Assembly: GCA_030704615.1 (NCBI GenBank)
Contig: CM060731.1
Location: 88,268,756-88,332,755, forward strand
Direction: 5' to 3'
DNA from: Takakia lepidozioides
Taxonomy: Eukaryota > Streptophyta > Takakiopsida > Takakiales > Takakiaceae
DNA length: 64,000 nt
Part shown: positions 43,360 through 61,059 of the stretch, one piece after another
How positions within the stretch are numbered: position 1 is the stretch's first letter
How the letters are laid out: each line of letters starts with the position of its first letter
Notes under the pieces: generated by a model
Database searches by the model: none
The model's input: the letters and a program-made list of their open reading frames with translations, nothing else
Told to the model about the DNA's origin: nothing
Program-made: the position numbers and the translations under genes

Positions 43360-43879
43360 GAAGTGTGGTCGCACAACGATGTATATTGTGGCACGATGCT
43401 TGGGTGCACAAGAGATGTTTTGCAAGTATATGGTATTGAGATTGTGCCTCCAATTGTTCATGTAAAAAAATGGATGTTGTATATATGTGTCATTTTGTAA
43501 ATGTTAATGTAAAAAAAAATGTCTTTTATTACTTTCTCCGTTAATGTGTTAACCTTGTCTAAATGTTATTTTTTTCTACTCCCCACGTTAACATTTATCC
43601 AGGGCAGAGAGATTGTAGATGCCCACTGAAGACCCATCATGCCCTAGCTAATAATTCCAAATATCGCAGAATCGAGATGTGGGTTGTCATATCCACGTGC
43701 TAAGCTAGGTGCTGTCCTCCATGTCCTCTCTTGTGGTCTCTTATAGCCCGCTTCCTGCTGACAGCCATAGGTGTTTCCAGCAATCTCAGGTAGTGAGGAT
43801 AGTGCTTCCAACTGTAGGCAGGAGGGGCGTTACATGGAGTAGGACAAGGTCAGAGTGTTTCTCGGAGGAAGCAGGGTAC

Positions 43880-46800
43880 ATGGCTCGCAGGGTGCCGCAG
43901 CTGCATGGCACACTTTTCAAGTACGGGTCCAAGCCTATTCAGGTAATCCATCTTTCTCCCTTTCTTCGTCGTTAGATTGTTTCTTCCCCACCATCTTCAT
44001 TCTTTGCTTGTGATGAACACATTGGTAAAGCTGGAAAATTGACAAATCCGCTCCAGCTAAGCGTTATTATATGAGTTAAGGACAGCCTTCACTATCTTCT
44101 TCATTTCTTTCTGCTCTGCCTGTCATGATTCGTTGGCCACAAATTAGTAGTACACTGGATTTAATGCCATTTGGTATCTCAGAATTCCTTTGTCAATATA
44201 TACAGAAGTTGGTAATGAAGAAAAGCATATTTCCTTCTGAATGGCCGAAACGAGAGTCTTCAATACTTCAGGAAGCTATATCCATCAAAGGATTGTGATG
44301 TTTTTCTTATCTTTATATCAAGACACAACTGGCTCGGAGACGATTTAGGCAGCCAACGCTGGCTCTCACTCTGCCACTTTCAACATTGAAAAAGACAAGG
44401 AAGAACTCGGTAAATATTGTCGATTGTTTATCCTGCAGAGAGGCCTCTCTTTTATGCTCAGATTTTATTACTGTCAGGGCCAATTATCCCAACTGCCTGG
44501 TCGCCCTAGATCATTTGAAACAGAAAAGAAGAGCTTCACTTCGTGCATTAAAAGTAGCTTTTAGAGTTTCACCAAAGATTTTTTGACTAAATGATTGGTG
44601 GCTTCAACTGTCTGCTTTCATAGGTCTTCTCAGTTGGGCTGGTCTGTGACACAGAGGGACGGAGAGAGTGAGAAATGAAAGGTAGTGCTGGGAATTGCTA
44701 TGTACCTGATACACTGAGCTCTTCCACCTCCATTTATACAGACCAGTGGATGAAAATTTTGTGGTCTAGCAGCTGCAATTTGTGGGAAAGGATGAGGGAA
44801 GAGAAGTACTGGTGGATATAGCAAGTATCAACTGTTTCCTGTGTTGTATGGGACGTTGGAAGAGAGGTCGTTGTACATATGCTGGAAGAGAAAGAAAAGA
44901 AAAGTTGTTGTATTAAATCAATGGTTGGCCCTTTTCCTTATGTCAGTCTGAATGACTAGGAAGATAGAGAGGAGCAAGGGGTCTTGCTAAGAGACATGGT
45001 TGCATGTATGAAGGTGGCATTTCGGACTGGAGATTTCAAGCAGCAAGTGATCTTCATAGGGGGCCTCACTGATGGATTACTCGCTACTGAGTAAGGATTT
45101 TTCTCTCTAGCACTCTTTGGACATCAACTTCTCTTAATCAAGTGTCTTAATATATTTTGTATAATCTTATAGTAAATACTGAACAGGGGTTTCCAAATCG
45201 TGTCAAAGATAAAGTCATCTATCTGTAGGGACTAGTCACATGGTAATGAGAGAGGACCCTGCTACTGGTTCCCCCTGGAAATCATGTAGACATTATATTC
45301 AAATCACCCTAGACAAACATGAATCTTTGTTGACCTGTTGACACTAGGTACATAGATCCGCTAGCCAGTGCCTTGCAAGAAGAGAAGTGGTCACTGGTGC
45401 AGCCTCTATTGTCATCATCCTACATTGGCTTTGGCACCTCAAGTCTCAAAGAGGTACTTTTCCTGGTTCTCCCTATGGTATTTTGCAACCTGGAAGTGTA
45501 ATTGTCATATAGCAGGTGGATGTGTATGTAGAGAGATGGAGAGGAACTTGGAGAGACCGAGGAAGAGCAGGAGGGAGAAGGGATGGGGCATTAGACATGG
45601 GTGTTGGGCTGAGAGAGATGTACTCAGTTGAGGTTGCCTGCACTAGGGTTGTGGCCAATAGCCATACACCCTGTAGCCAATTTTGATGGTGTCATCATCT
45701 GCAAACATGAGGGCTGGTATGGTGGCATCACCCACCCTTAACCCAAATCCCTCACTTTCCACATCCTCGAGGAGTTGATTGATGAAAACATTGAACAGCA
45801 GAGGGGAGAGGGTACATCCTTGAGCTACACCTTGGTCTATGTCAAAGAAGTTAGACTTCTGTCCATTAACTGTGACACAGCTTTTGGTGTGAGCATACAA
45901 GTTATGGACCACTCTCCACATCTTTCCCTTGATCCCAGATGACCTTCTTTTTTTCCTTCCCTGGATAATCTGGCTTAGAGTGAAGATATGATCCACACAG
46001 CCCCTGTTTCTCCGAAAGTCAGCTTGGCCTTCATGGAAACAACCTCTAGACCCTGATCAACTTCGAGACGAGTACTTATAACTCTGCAAAATATTTTGCC
46101 AACTGCATTGGGAAGCGTGATGCCTCGATAGTTTCCCGGCTCTTTTCTGTCACCTTTCTTGTGTAGATTGATAATGGCCCCCTGTCGGCGAAAGGGGATC
46201 ATTTCAATTCTCCAGATAAGGTTAAAGAAAAGTACAAGGGCCTCTATCGTGGGGTCGCCACCGTGCTTGATAAGCTCGTTGACTATGCCATCAGGTCCAC
46301 TAGCTTTATGTCTGTTTAAATGCTCAATTACTTCCACAATCTCAGAAGAACTAATGGGAGCGTTGTAACCCTTTGAAATATACTCCAGCTCATCAGGGCT
46401 CTCTTGATTCGTAGGAACAGTTTTTGCAGTTGTATCCTTCCATTCTTCAGAAGACCCCTCACTGTTAGACCTATAATTTCTGCCAAGGAATCTGTAGTGA
46501 GTTTCAAAGATTTTGACAATGTCAACCGTTGAAGTCACCACTGCACCCTTAGTAGTCCTCAGCGCTTGTACTTGCTGACAATTTGGGCCTTGTACAGATG
46601 TTGAAGGGCCATCTCTTATCATTACCACCATGGTGGTTTGAGTTTATTTCACTGTATAACTTGTCCCAATATAATTTCTTCTCAGACCTTACAAGCTGAT
46701 TGATATCTTTGCGGATCTGCAGTACATAGCCCACAATTCTTTGTTGACTTTCAAATTGCAGCCCTCTTTATATAGAACTCGTCTCTCCACTATCTTGAGT

Positions 46801-49800
46801 TTGATCTCATTGGTCCACCAATTAACAGCTCTGCCACAGACAATTAGTTTCCTCCCAATGATCTTGTCAGCCACAGAGGAGACGAAACTCTCCCAAGAAT
46901 CCACCGCTCTTTCGACTTCATTTCTTGCATTGCCAGAGCGAGACTGAAGATCTTGGAGCGAATGGACAAATTGAGCGAGAGCCTCTTGCAAGGCCTGGAC
47001 ATACTCAGCCTTGACCTCTTCATTTTGGAATTTTTCTATGCGCCACTTCGGAATCGAACATTTCACAGATCTCTTGGTGAAACACCTTTTGATCTCCGTC
47101 CAAACCAGGAAGTGGTCAGAGGTATTCTGTCAATCAAGGCATTGGCACTCTGGGAAAACAAATTCTTGTCCACTATGATATAATCCACAATGGATCGTTT
47201 TCCAATTTGGGCTTCTCACGAGTCCACTGCACTAGGTCTCCTTTTGACCTATTATTCAAGGTCAAGAGTGAAGTTCTTCCAGACAGTTTATTAACCATCT
47301 TCCATTAGAATTCAGCTTCTCCTCACCAATAGGCCCAATGGTATCATCCTGATGAAGACCTTTACCCACCCGGGCATTGAGGTCACCCGATAAGACCACC
47401 TGACCTTTGGCAAGGAACTTAGCACAGTCCAGCTTTACGTCTTCGAAGGCTTTGTCTGCATCAGCACTAAGGGTCCCCTCTGTGGGCATGTAAACACAAC
47501 CCACAAATAGGTCCTTCCTACTCACACCGCCCTTCAATTTCTGTTTCAGCCAGATACAGTGCTCACACTGCAAACCCTTGTTGACAATTTCACAATTTCA
47601 CACAAGAAATCACGGACAAAGATGCCAACGCCTTTTTGACCATGCTTGGCAGAGGCCGCCCTCAGTGCACACATCTTACCAAACCACTTGTAACCATTGA
47701 CATCTCCAACCAGTTTGTCCGAAGTTTCCCATGTCTCTTGCCCTGCACAGATATGAATACCATTTGCCTGAAGAACTTGTCCCACTTCAAATTGTTTCGT
47801 TTGGTTAGTCAGCCCCGAGAAGATGAAGGTGCCCAGAAGCCGCCCCTTTGCATATGGATTGTTTGCCGTCTAGGTAGCCTATGATTGCTCCTGGACTGCC
47901 AACCGATCTGCAACGGGGGGTCAATTACCCTGTGTGGAGATTTTGCTCGTCTTGTGTAAACTTTAACGATAAATAACCATGCAGAGTACCATATCCTTCA
48001 GTCACAGGACGCTCAGACTCAGCACACATAGGGCCAGCTAGTCTGTCTGGCTGCTTGGTATCAACCTCCTCCAGGGCATCAAACCGGTTAGAAACTTTCA
48101 ACTTGAAGTTCCCACCCCTTGGTTGTCTTCCTAGAGCGCCTCATTGAATCACCAATGTCTAAGACCACTCTTCAGCCAGTCAAGGGACGAAGTTCTTTGA
48201 AATTGATTTGATGTGAGATTCTATTTGTAGCATTTTTAGACATTGAAACCTTCAAAGTGCCTCTGTTATCAAGTGTCGAGATGGTGCCATTAGCCACATA
48301 ATCCAAGTCTAAGCTGGAGCAGGTAATTTTAAAGAACACATCGTCCATCCTGGGATTCACCCCAAAAACTACACAAGAAGCCCTAGATTGGCATAGGTAA
48401 CCATTTCCCAGGAATCACCCTGGGGAGTGTTGTTATTGTCATGGCAAATTAAATTGATTTGATTTCGCAGGCTATAAGCTTAAGCACAAGGACCAACCCT
48501 AGCCCAAGTGCTGAGCATGCTAGTCAGAGCACACAACTGCCCATTTTGGGTGGAGGGGCGGCCCCTGAGCGGTAGGGGTCTGCTTGTTACCAATCAGAGA
48601 TCACACTCCAAAGGAGCTGCAGGGAATGGCCCACGTAGACATATAAAGAGGGAGAGGCCCCAAACTCTCCAACTAAATCCAATGCACTACCTTACCTAAC
48701 GCAGAGTGCTTCAGGTCAAAACAAACAAAGACACGAGGTCACAAGGCCGGCATTTAGTCAAACAGACATTTATCTCCTCCCATATCAAGTCCACCCAATG
48801 GCAACTGGGCAGGGAGCTCCTGGTGAAAAAGAGAGAGCTATATAGGGCTAGTCATGTCAAGACTAAAAAAGATTTAGTCTGAATCAGACTGCTTCTTTTA
48901 CTTCAAGACATCATCAACCTTGAAACAAGGCCCCATCAACAAACTCCAGTAGCAAACAGTTACGTACAGATCAAGTGAAAAAGAGAGAGAGAATGTACTC
49001 ATAAGACGACGTTTGCCGTAGCTTTGTGGCCATTGACCCCGCGCCCAGTTTGAGCGGAACACAAAGGGACAGAACCTACCTCTGTCAGGGGCTGACGTTG
49101 GTAGTAAGACTTACCTTGGTATAAAGCATTGATCCGGGTTTTCCAGATATCCTCTAGAAATCCCTTCACACAAGCATCAATCTGCTGTGTGTGGTTTGCC
49201 CAGTAACTAAGCCCCAGAAGGGCTGGGGCTTTTGGCTCAGCCTCGAGACTTTCAAAGTTGGTAAACAGAGGTACAGGCACAATTCCCTTGATAGATTTGA
49301 GGAGAGCGTCTCTCTGGTGAGAGAACCCCAGACAGTGAATCAGGAAATGAATATTGTCTTCAGGTTGCCCACACAACGGGCAATTGCACTCTCCCTTTCC
49401 TCTCTGCTTCTGTTTGCTGTTCAAAGGTAGGCTTCCTGCCCTGAGTTTAAATTTCAGTCTAGTGCCGAGAGTGGGTAGACCCTTGAGGTCATCCATGATG
49501 TCCTCCCCCATGTCACAGACTGGAAACAAGTTCAGGGAAGTTTTCTGCCTAACTTCATTTTCATCAGACAATTTCATGGCAACAGACATGGCTTTGGACA
49601 CTACACTCTCTAAGTCAGATTTATCCAGCAGGGTCAAGACTTGCGGGTCCAGATCCAGATCCTTGACAATCTTCTACTCTCTTCTACTCTCTTCTCAATC
49701 AGCTTGTCTCAGAAGAAACTATATTGGGATAAGTTATACGGGGAAATAAACTCAAACCACCACGGTGGTAATGACAAGAAATTCTGGTTGGCCCTTCAAC

Positions 49801-52800
49801 GTCTGTACAAGCCGAAAAATTGTCAGCAAGTACAAGCGCTGAGGACCCCTAAGGGTGCAGTGGTGACTTCAACGGCTGACATTGTCAACACCTTTGAAAC
49901 CCACTATAGTACACTTGGCAGAAATTCTAGTTCTAGCAGCGAGGGGTTTTCTGAAGAATGGAATGACACAGTAGAAAGAACTGTGTCTATGATTCAAGAC
50001 AGCCCTGATGAACTGGAGTATATTTCAAAGGGTTATAACGCTCCCATTAGTTCCTCTGAGATTGCGGAAGCAATTGAGCATCTAAACGGATACAAAGCTG
50101 GTGGCCCTGATGGCATTGTCAATGAGCTTATCAAGCATGGTGGTGACCCTATGATAGAGGCCCTTGTTCTTCTCTTTAACCTTATATGGAGGACTGAAAT
50201 TACCCCCTTTCGCTGGCGGCAGGGGGTCATTGTCAATTTATATAAGAAACAGAGAAGAGCCGGGTAACTATCGGGGCATCACGCTTCTTAATGCAGTTGG
50301 CAAGATATTCTGCAGAGTTGTAAGTACTCGTCTCGAGGTTGATCTGGAGTCCAGAGGTTGTTTCCATGAAGGCCAAGCTGGCTTTCGTCGAAACAGGGGC
50401 TGTGTGGATCATATCTTCACACTCAGCCAGATTATCCAGGGAAGGAAAAAAGAAGGGAAACCTACTTTTGTCTTTTTCTTGGATGTCAAAAAGGCCTATG
50501 ACACTGTGTGGAGAGACGGTCTATGGCTCCGACTCTGGTCTTCCGGGATCAAGGGAAAGATGTGGAGAGTGGTCCATAACTTGTATGCTCACACTAAAAG
50601 CTGTGTCACTGTAAATGGACAGAAGTCTAATTTCTTTGACATAGACCAAGGTGTAGCTCAAGGATGTACCCTCTCCCCTCTGCTCTTCAATGTTTTCATC
50701 AATCAACTACTGGAGGATGTGGAAAGTGAGGGATTTGGGTTAAGGGTGGGTGATGCCACCATACCAGCCCTTATGTTTGCGGATGACTTCGCAGGCATAG
50801 GGGAGACTCCTTCCAACCTCCAGGGGCTGATAGATTGTGCGAAGAGATACTTTGGGGGCTAGAGGCCAATGTCAGTAAATGCGCAGTGGTGGCATTCAAT
50901 GACCGGGGGGAAGGAGGAGGCGATCTCAAGTGGCAGTGGGGAAGCCAAGAGATCCCTGTTCTCCCCTCCTACACCTATCTTGGCGTTGAGTTTTCCTCCA
51001 ACTGTAATTGGGAAGCACATATTCAAAGAGTGGTTCAATCTGGCAAACGCAAAGTGCTGGGTCTCACTATATTTTTCCACTGCAGAGGGATCAACTCTGA
51101 AGTAAGAAAAACCATGCTTTGCCGCGTTATCAGGCCGGCCTTGGAGTATGCATCTGCTGTATGGGTTGATAACTCCAACCAGGCTAAGTCTCTTGAATCC
51201 ATCCAAGTCGGGGTGCTCAAGGAGTGCATGTCAGCATGCTCCAAAACAGCTAATGTGGCTGTTCGGGGTGGGTTTGGCATTCCTCCCTTAAGCTCTCGAC
51301 GCGATGAATTCAAAATCAGATGGTGGGGTCAGCTGAAACGTATGGCTAATACCAGATATCCTAAGTTAATCGACTTTATATCTTGGAAGCAGGACCGCCC
51401 TGTCAAACAGGCTAAATCCTGGCGGAAAAGGGTAGAAGAGATTTTCAAGGATCTGAATCTTAGTCCACTAGCCATGACCCTGCTGGATAAATCTGGATTA
51501 GAAGCTGAAGTTTCCGAAGCCATGTCTATTGCCAGGAAATTGTCTGAAGAAAATGAAGTTAGGCAGAAAACTTCCCTCAACCTGTTTCCAGTCTGTGATA
51601 TGGGTGAGGCCATCATGGATGACCTCAAGGGTCTACCCACCCTCGGCACTAGACTGAAATTCAAACTCAGGGCGGGTAGCCTACCTTTGAACAACAAACA
51701 GTCGCAGAGAGGAAAGGGGGATTGTAAGTGCTCGTTGTGTGGGCAACCTGAAGACAATATTCACTTCCTGATTCATTGTCCTGGGTACTCTCACCAATGG
51801 GACACCCTCTTCCATTCCATCAAGGAAATTGTGCCTGTACCTCTGTTTAACAACTTTGAAAATCTTGAGGCTGAGCCAAAAGCCCAGGCCCTTTTGGGGT
51901 CTAGCTATTGGGCAAATCACACACATCAGATTGATGCTTGTGTGAAGGGATTTCTGGAGGATATATGGAAATCTCGGATCAACTGTTTATTCCAAGGTAA
52001 ATCATACTACTGGCGTCAGCCCCTGACAAAGGTAGTTTCTGTCCCTTTATGTTCCGTTCAAACTGGGCGCGGGGTCAATGGCCACAAGGCTACGGCAAAC
52101 AATGTCTTATGAGTACAATCTCTTCTGCCAGGACTTAGCCTGAGAAAAGAGAGAGAGAGAGAGAAAGAAACTCTCCAGAGGAGGCCCAGGCAGAAAGAAG
52201 TGGCACAAGTAGAACAACTGAAACTAAAGAACAAACCATTGCTCCAATGTTGCATTAAGGCGGAGTGCCTCCTTTGCCATGGAAAGGAATTGAATGTTGA
52301 TCTACTGGCCGGCATTGACTTCCTACCAGAAAGCACGCACTGCAAATAGGGCAGGGAGGAAGAGAGACGTCGTTGGAACAGGTGGAGCATATCTATATAT
52401 TGACCTAGAGAAGGGGAGGTAGAGAAGGAAGATAGAGACAGAAAGGGACGGGTCTTCCTGCATGCTCATTTTTGTGTTTAACCAATAAAATCATGCTTGT
52501 TGTGGTGTGTGCTTAGGACGCACTTGAGATAGAGAAACTCATCAATTACTTGATCTATGAAGAAGAATCTCAGGGTGTGTTTCTGATCGGCCACAGTACT
52601 GGCTGTCAGGTGAATTGTCCTTGAAGTTTGAGTGTTTGAGTAGGTTCAAATAAATCTCACAGTTATTTTGTTCTGGCATTGCTTTTCCAGGTAGACAATT
52701 GCATGAAGACCAGGGCAGGCCTGTCCGTTAGCTACTAAAAAAATATCTTTTTTCTTCCTCTTTGGAGGTGGGGAGAGAGGACAGTGCTGTGGGATTTTGG

Positions 52801-55165
52801 AAATTTTGCCGCATGGATGGTAGAAAGTTCAAAGACCACAAGATCCAATATGATTCATTGATATGGTTGTCCTTACTCCACAGTCTAGGCCTTGTCAATG
52901 CCGGGCATCCTGGAAGGTGGGGCAGGTGCTGGTTATGTATGTTGATACCTTCAGTCGTGTCGGAACTACAGGATATTGTGCACTACTTGCGAACTGGGGG
53001 ACATTGTTCAAGGGCAGTGCGAGGTGCTATCCTCCAGGTGCTATCCTTTTCTGCCTGCCTTCCAAGACTCTTTGCACCCTGTTGATGTTAGTTGTCAATG
53101 TCGTCCACCAGGGGAAGAGCATGCTGTCCATAGGCACATACGGGAGTTTGTAGCAAGTGGAGTTTGATAATCGTTTGAATTCAGTTTTTATGTGAGATTA
53201 ATGAGCCTTTTTCCACCAAATGCAATACGTATCTGTTATTCAGGCACCAGTTAGTGACAGAGAGTATCGGGCGACATTACCTGAGACCCAGGCTATGCTT
53301 GAATTGGCTGAAAGCATGATAAAGGAGGGCAGAGGCATGGATCTGATGCCACGTGAAGCCAGTCCTGAGGCACCCATCAGTGCCTACAGGTACTTTTGAG
53401 ACCACGAAGTGGTTCTTCTCTTCTTTTTGTCTCACTAGTGGTCCAAAGTCAATTTTTCTCCTTCCATGTTCCTTTGTTTGTTGGCCCTTACACCGGGTTA
53501 GGGTAGGACTGCATTGCACTGGCATGTCCAATACGGGTAACATCGCCCTAGTAGCTATCCAAAATCTCCTATCCAAAAATTGTTGGCATTGACCAGATAG
53601 TGCCCAGATAGCCACTATCAGATAGAGATACCTGGATTACTATGCTTATTTCAAACTTGGGCCGCATAGAGCAATCTAATAGCTATCCAATATGCGTTAC
53701 TATTTGGAGGCGATTTTAGGCTAAAGAAATGCTCTGCCACATGAAAAAATAACTGTTTTGGGTAAAATAACTTCTTATGGGGATTCTCCAAGAAGGACCT
53801 GACAATCTTTAGTTATCTGCCTCTTTTTTGCAGTTTCTCAGATAGCAGAGCTGGCCTGTCGGAGCCCCTTGACCAGGCTTAACCCTGGGTTAGCCCAGGG
53901 ATACCCATTACCCCCATGTGGCCATCAGATAGGGGAGACATGTTGATAGTGGCAGTTATCTTCCCTGTGTGGCCCTCCCTTTTGTCCAAATTAGGTTGTT
54001 GCTCAGGGTACTAGGCTTTGGCAAGGAGTCTATCTCTCTTTCCTCTCTACACTGTACCAAAGGCCAAAATTGAATCTCCTAAATCTCTATGTTGCGTTGA
54101 TTGTGGTGGTGAAGGTATCACTCACTCACTGCATATTTGGGAGATGATGACTTGTTTAGCTCCGATTTGAGCGATGCGCAGTTGCGAAATAGACTGGGCC
54201 ACATGTCCAGGGTGGCTTGTCAGGTTGTCTGTTTGAGCTTTATTGGACTTCTGTATGTATGCTGTACAAAGCATTCCAGAATTTTGATGTGTAAATTGTG
54301 AAGGTACCCTGGGTTTGGCTATGTTCAACATTATTTCTGGCCATCATTTTAAGTTGAACGTTCCCTCAATCGTGTTTTGTCATTCTCTTTCTCCTCTCCC
54401 CCCCTCCCCTCGAAATCCAGTCTCTTGCAGGCTGTGAGATTCTGAAACACTCTACCACTGTGGGTGCTGTAGGTCATATTCTCAATGGCTGACGAATATG
54501 TGCCGGAGCATGTGGATAAAGTCAACTTGATTAAGCGGTATGCAGACTTCAAACTGTAATTTGTTGTGGCTGCAATGTTTTGATCTCGTGTGCAAATTTG
54601 TATATGCATGCTGGACACTTTCACTGACAGATTTTCCTTTGCATTTTCATGATGGGTTGGAAAAGTGCGTGGCCCGTCCCTTCTGTCTTTCATCCTAGAG
54701 TCTTCTAACCCTTTGTATTGGCCCATTCATGAGGCACAGTTGATGAGATATATTGAATGCAACAGTTCATGTTTAAGGTGCACAGTATCCTGCTGGCTTG
54801 TTTCTTGGTCTAGAGGACTGGTCCTAGGTGCTGTGTTTGGCTTATTCTCCCGAGAGTGTATCATGCGCTTGCGCTTGCCATGGCACTATGGTATTCCACG
54901 CCCAGTGGGAATGATCAGAGAGAAGAGAGAGCTGTGACAGTGCTGGAGATTGCTGTATGCTCGAAGAGGGATCTAAGGAGTATTTTGCAGTATTTATATG
55001 TAGTGTGGTTTTTGCAGATTATGTGAGGCCATGGGAGGTGCCGAGAAGGTGGCCATTCCATGGGGAAATCACAGCTTGTCTAACCGTGTTCAGGAGGCAG
55101 TGTGTTCCATGGTTGACTTTGTAAGGAGGGAAGGCCCAAAGGGATGGGATGATCCGTGGCATTAA
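43880..55165 (+). CDS. UPF0613/DUF1749 alpha/beta-hydrolase, nine exons
   Basis: Exons: 43880-43942, 45014-45090, 45348-45453, 52517-52609, 52972-53037, 53244-53389, 54115-54223, 54473-54537 and 55018-55165. Every junction has GT/AG ends, and the spliced 873 bp form one frame of 290 codons ending TAA. The protein has the plant UPF0613 (DUF1749) layout: RVPQLHGTLFKYG start, FIGGLTDGLL, the nucleophile elbow GHSTGCQ (Ser109), Asp227 in SMADEYVP, His260 in GNHSLSNR and the end GWDDPWH. The Ser-Asp-His triad is complete, so it is probably active; the substrate is unknown. An in-frame ATG at 43721 could add a Ser/Arg-rich N-terminus. Intron 3 (45454-52516) holds three LINE fragments. A nested transposon ends about 270 bp upstream. 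Confidence 0.92.
43943..45013 (+). other. hydrolase intron 1
   Basis: GT at 43943, AG at 45012-45013. No ORF or repeat recognised inside its 1071 bp. Confidence 0.8.
45640..48370 (-). mobile_element. LINE fragment 1: endonuclease and first half of RT (3'-truncated)
   Basis: On the minus strand, 47785-47546 has the APE-endonuclease start (ICAGQETWE, GVGIFVRDF) and 47573-47262 the middle (FVGCVYMPTEGTL, VLSGDLNARVG). 47066-46689 is the linker, 46631-45975 the RT start (HKASGPDGIVNELIKHGG, GNYRGITLPNAVGKIFCRVI), and 45996-45643 contains GVAQGCTLSPLLFNVFINQL and LMFADD. Homology ends just after the FADD motif, so the thumb and C-terminus are missing. Loss of the 3' part is unusual for a LINE and implies later deletion. 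Each segment is separated by a frameshift. A leader ORF at 48360-48172 may be part of it. It lies antisense inside the hydrolase intron. Confidence 0.85.
48371..48990. other. spacer between LINE fragments
   Basis: Part of hydrolase intron 3. A CCAAT (48591) and a TATAAAG (48644) occur in promoter-like spacing on the plus strand, but no matching ORF follows. A CT-rich run near 48970-48995 borders the LINE end. Confidence 0.35.
48999..49695 (-). mobile_element. LINE fragment 2: C-terminal end, 5'-truncated
   Basis: The minus-strand frame 49637-48999 (RQKTSLNLFPVCDMGEDIMD, LRAGSLPLN) carries a Cys/His motif CNCPLCGQPEDNIHFLIHC and the end GRGVNGHKATANVVL. It matches the C-terminus of the plus-strand LINE at about 90% of residues. 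Homology starts only at about 49695, so this is a typical 5'-truncated insertion, head-to-head with the next fragment. Confidence 0.85.
49700..52112 (+). mobile_element. LINE fragment 3: RT and C-terminal domain, 5'-truncated
   Basis: Starting at KKLYWDKLYGEINSNHHGG, the RT is nearly complete across two frames (49641-50267 and 50164-50862): GNYRGITLLNAVGKIFCRVV, GQAGFRRNRGCVDHIFTLSQ, FVFFLDVKKAYDTVW, GVAQGCTLSPLLFNVFINQL and the catalytic LMFADDFAG. 50835-52112 adds the thumb (NVSKCAVVAFNDRG), CKCSLCGQPEDNIHFLIHC and the C-terminal end, with TGA at 52110. A frameshift near 50250 and another near 50850 break it. The endonuclease is absent. It is sense to the hydrolase gene within intron 3. Confidence 0.88.
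52113..52516 (+). other. rest of hydrolase intron 3
   Basis: LINE 3' tail with a GA-rich run (52140-52170), then unique sequence to the acceptor AG at 52515-52516. Confidence 0.6.
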
Positions 55166-56468
55166 TTTATGGGTAATTTGCTGCTGCCATACCATTGAGG
55201 AGGATGATTATGCTTGTTGACAATCTGTCTGTCAGGCTCTCTTTGATAAAGAGTACTGCCGCCGTAAGTGTGTGTCAAATGTATCCTTCACTGTTTCTTT
55301 GCTGTCAAGCCATGGAGCCATGGTAAACTTTCCAGGAGGATTGGTAAACCTTCCAGGAAAATTTTCCATGGTTTGAGCAGAGTCATACCCTATTTACATG
55401 GGCATCTTTGCAAACTAGCTGTGTTTTGGAAGGTGCTTTCTCCAAATGAACTCTTTTCTTAGTGCTTTTGTTGATGCAAAATTTAATTGTTTATTTGCAG
55501 ATCACTTTTATGTGTAATCCATATCTGGACAATACGTGTATGGGTTCAAGACTACAATTCAATTTCATTACATGGACAGTACAATGCAAGTTTGCACACC
55601 AGCTTATGGGATACTAGGATGGACGACAAGCTATGATTGATAATAACCACAACAGAAGTTTTACATTTGTGTCTGACATGTGGCTGAAACTATGGCCATC
55701 ACCCCAACAGTCACAGCTTTTTTCAGATGCTGGACATGAGATAGGTTCACCAATTTTCAGTAGTCCAATTTGAACTGTGGAACTCTCCAACAAATTAAAG
55801 ATTGCAGCAAAATCACCTCAATATAAATTCTCAACAGCACTGTCACACAGCAGCTATATTTCTGAAGACAAGGATCCAACATTGTGCAACATGGCTTCAC
55901 TGCATTAACTACCAAGGTCATCAAACGTGTTAGTTGGATGGTTGCATAAGGGATGCAAATCTTGGCCAAATGTTCAAATCTTGGCGCCCCATAACTATGT
56001 CATTGAAGAGGCAGCCCTATTCAAGTATTGACACCAAAGTCTCTCACAACATATTCCACATGCCAGCAAAAGCACAAAAAAATTACCCAAAAGGAGAGAA
56101 TACCAGACATAAACTGACCGAAGGCAGGGGCCTCAAGAAGGTGGGCTACCCGAGTACTATTTTAGGTTTGACAATCTAACTTGAGGATGATCTCTTTGCA
56201 CAAATAATCTTATTTCCGCAATATGAGTTGATAACCTAACATAATGGTCCAGTTTGTTACTCTTGAATATTTTTCACGTTAAGGACTGCAAAACGTTTTC
56301 CTGCAGTGTGTTCATTGAGGCCACCACTCTGTTCACCATAGGTGGGAAGAATGTACCAGCGAGGTTCAAGGGAGGAAAACTTGCTGCAATTGATAGAGAG
56401 CATACATACACAAAACTGCTCGGAACAAACAAGTAACTACTGACAACAGAGTAAGCCAATAGAAATGC
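55166..56468. other. intergenic space between convergent genes
   Basis: Holds the 3' ends of the hydrolase (+) and LYSA (-) transcripts. No ORF, repeat or RNA gene recognised. Confidence 0.6.

Positions 56469-61059
<4,591 letters not shown>

Larger units (their letters stand above)
37594..43608. mobile_element. non-autonomous DNA transposon with perfect TIRs, host of a nested copia element
   Basis: TCTGCCCTGGATAAATGTTA at 37594-37613 is exactly inverted at 43589-43608. Subterminal AT-rich sequence rich in ATGTTA and ACGTTA lies inside both ends. Removing the copia element (38444-43359) and one target copy leaves about 1.1 kb with no ORF, so the element could not move itself. I see no clear target-site duplication, so the superfamily is undetermined. 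Its right end lies about 270 bp upstream of the hydrolase start codon. Confidence 0.65.

Noticed and set aside
45640-52112. Twin-priming (5' inversion) of a single LINE insertion
   Set aside because: The inverted and forward pieces overlap over about 1 kb of RT and again at the C-terminus, so they are separate copies.
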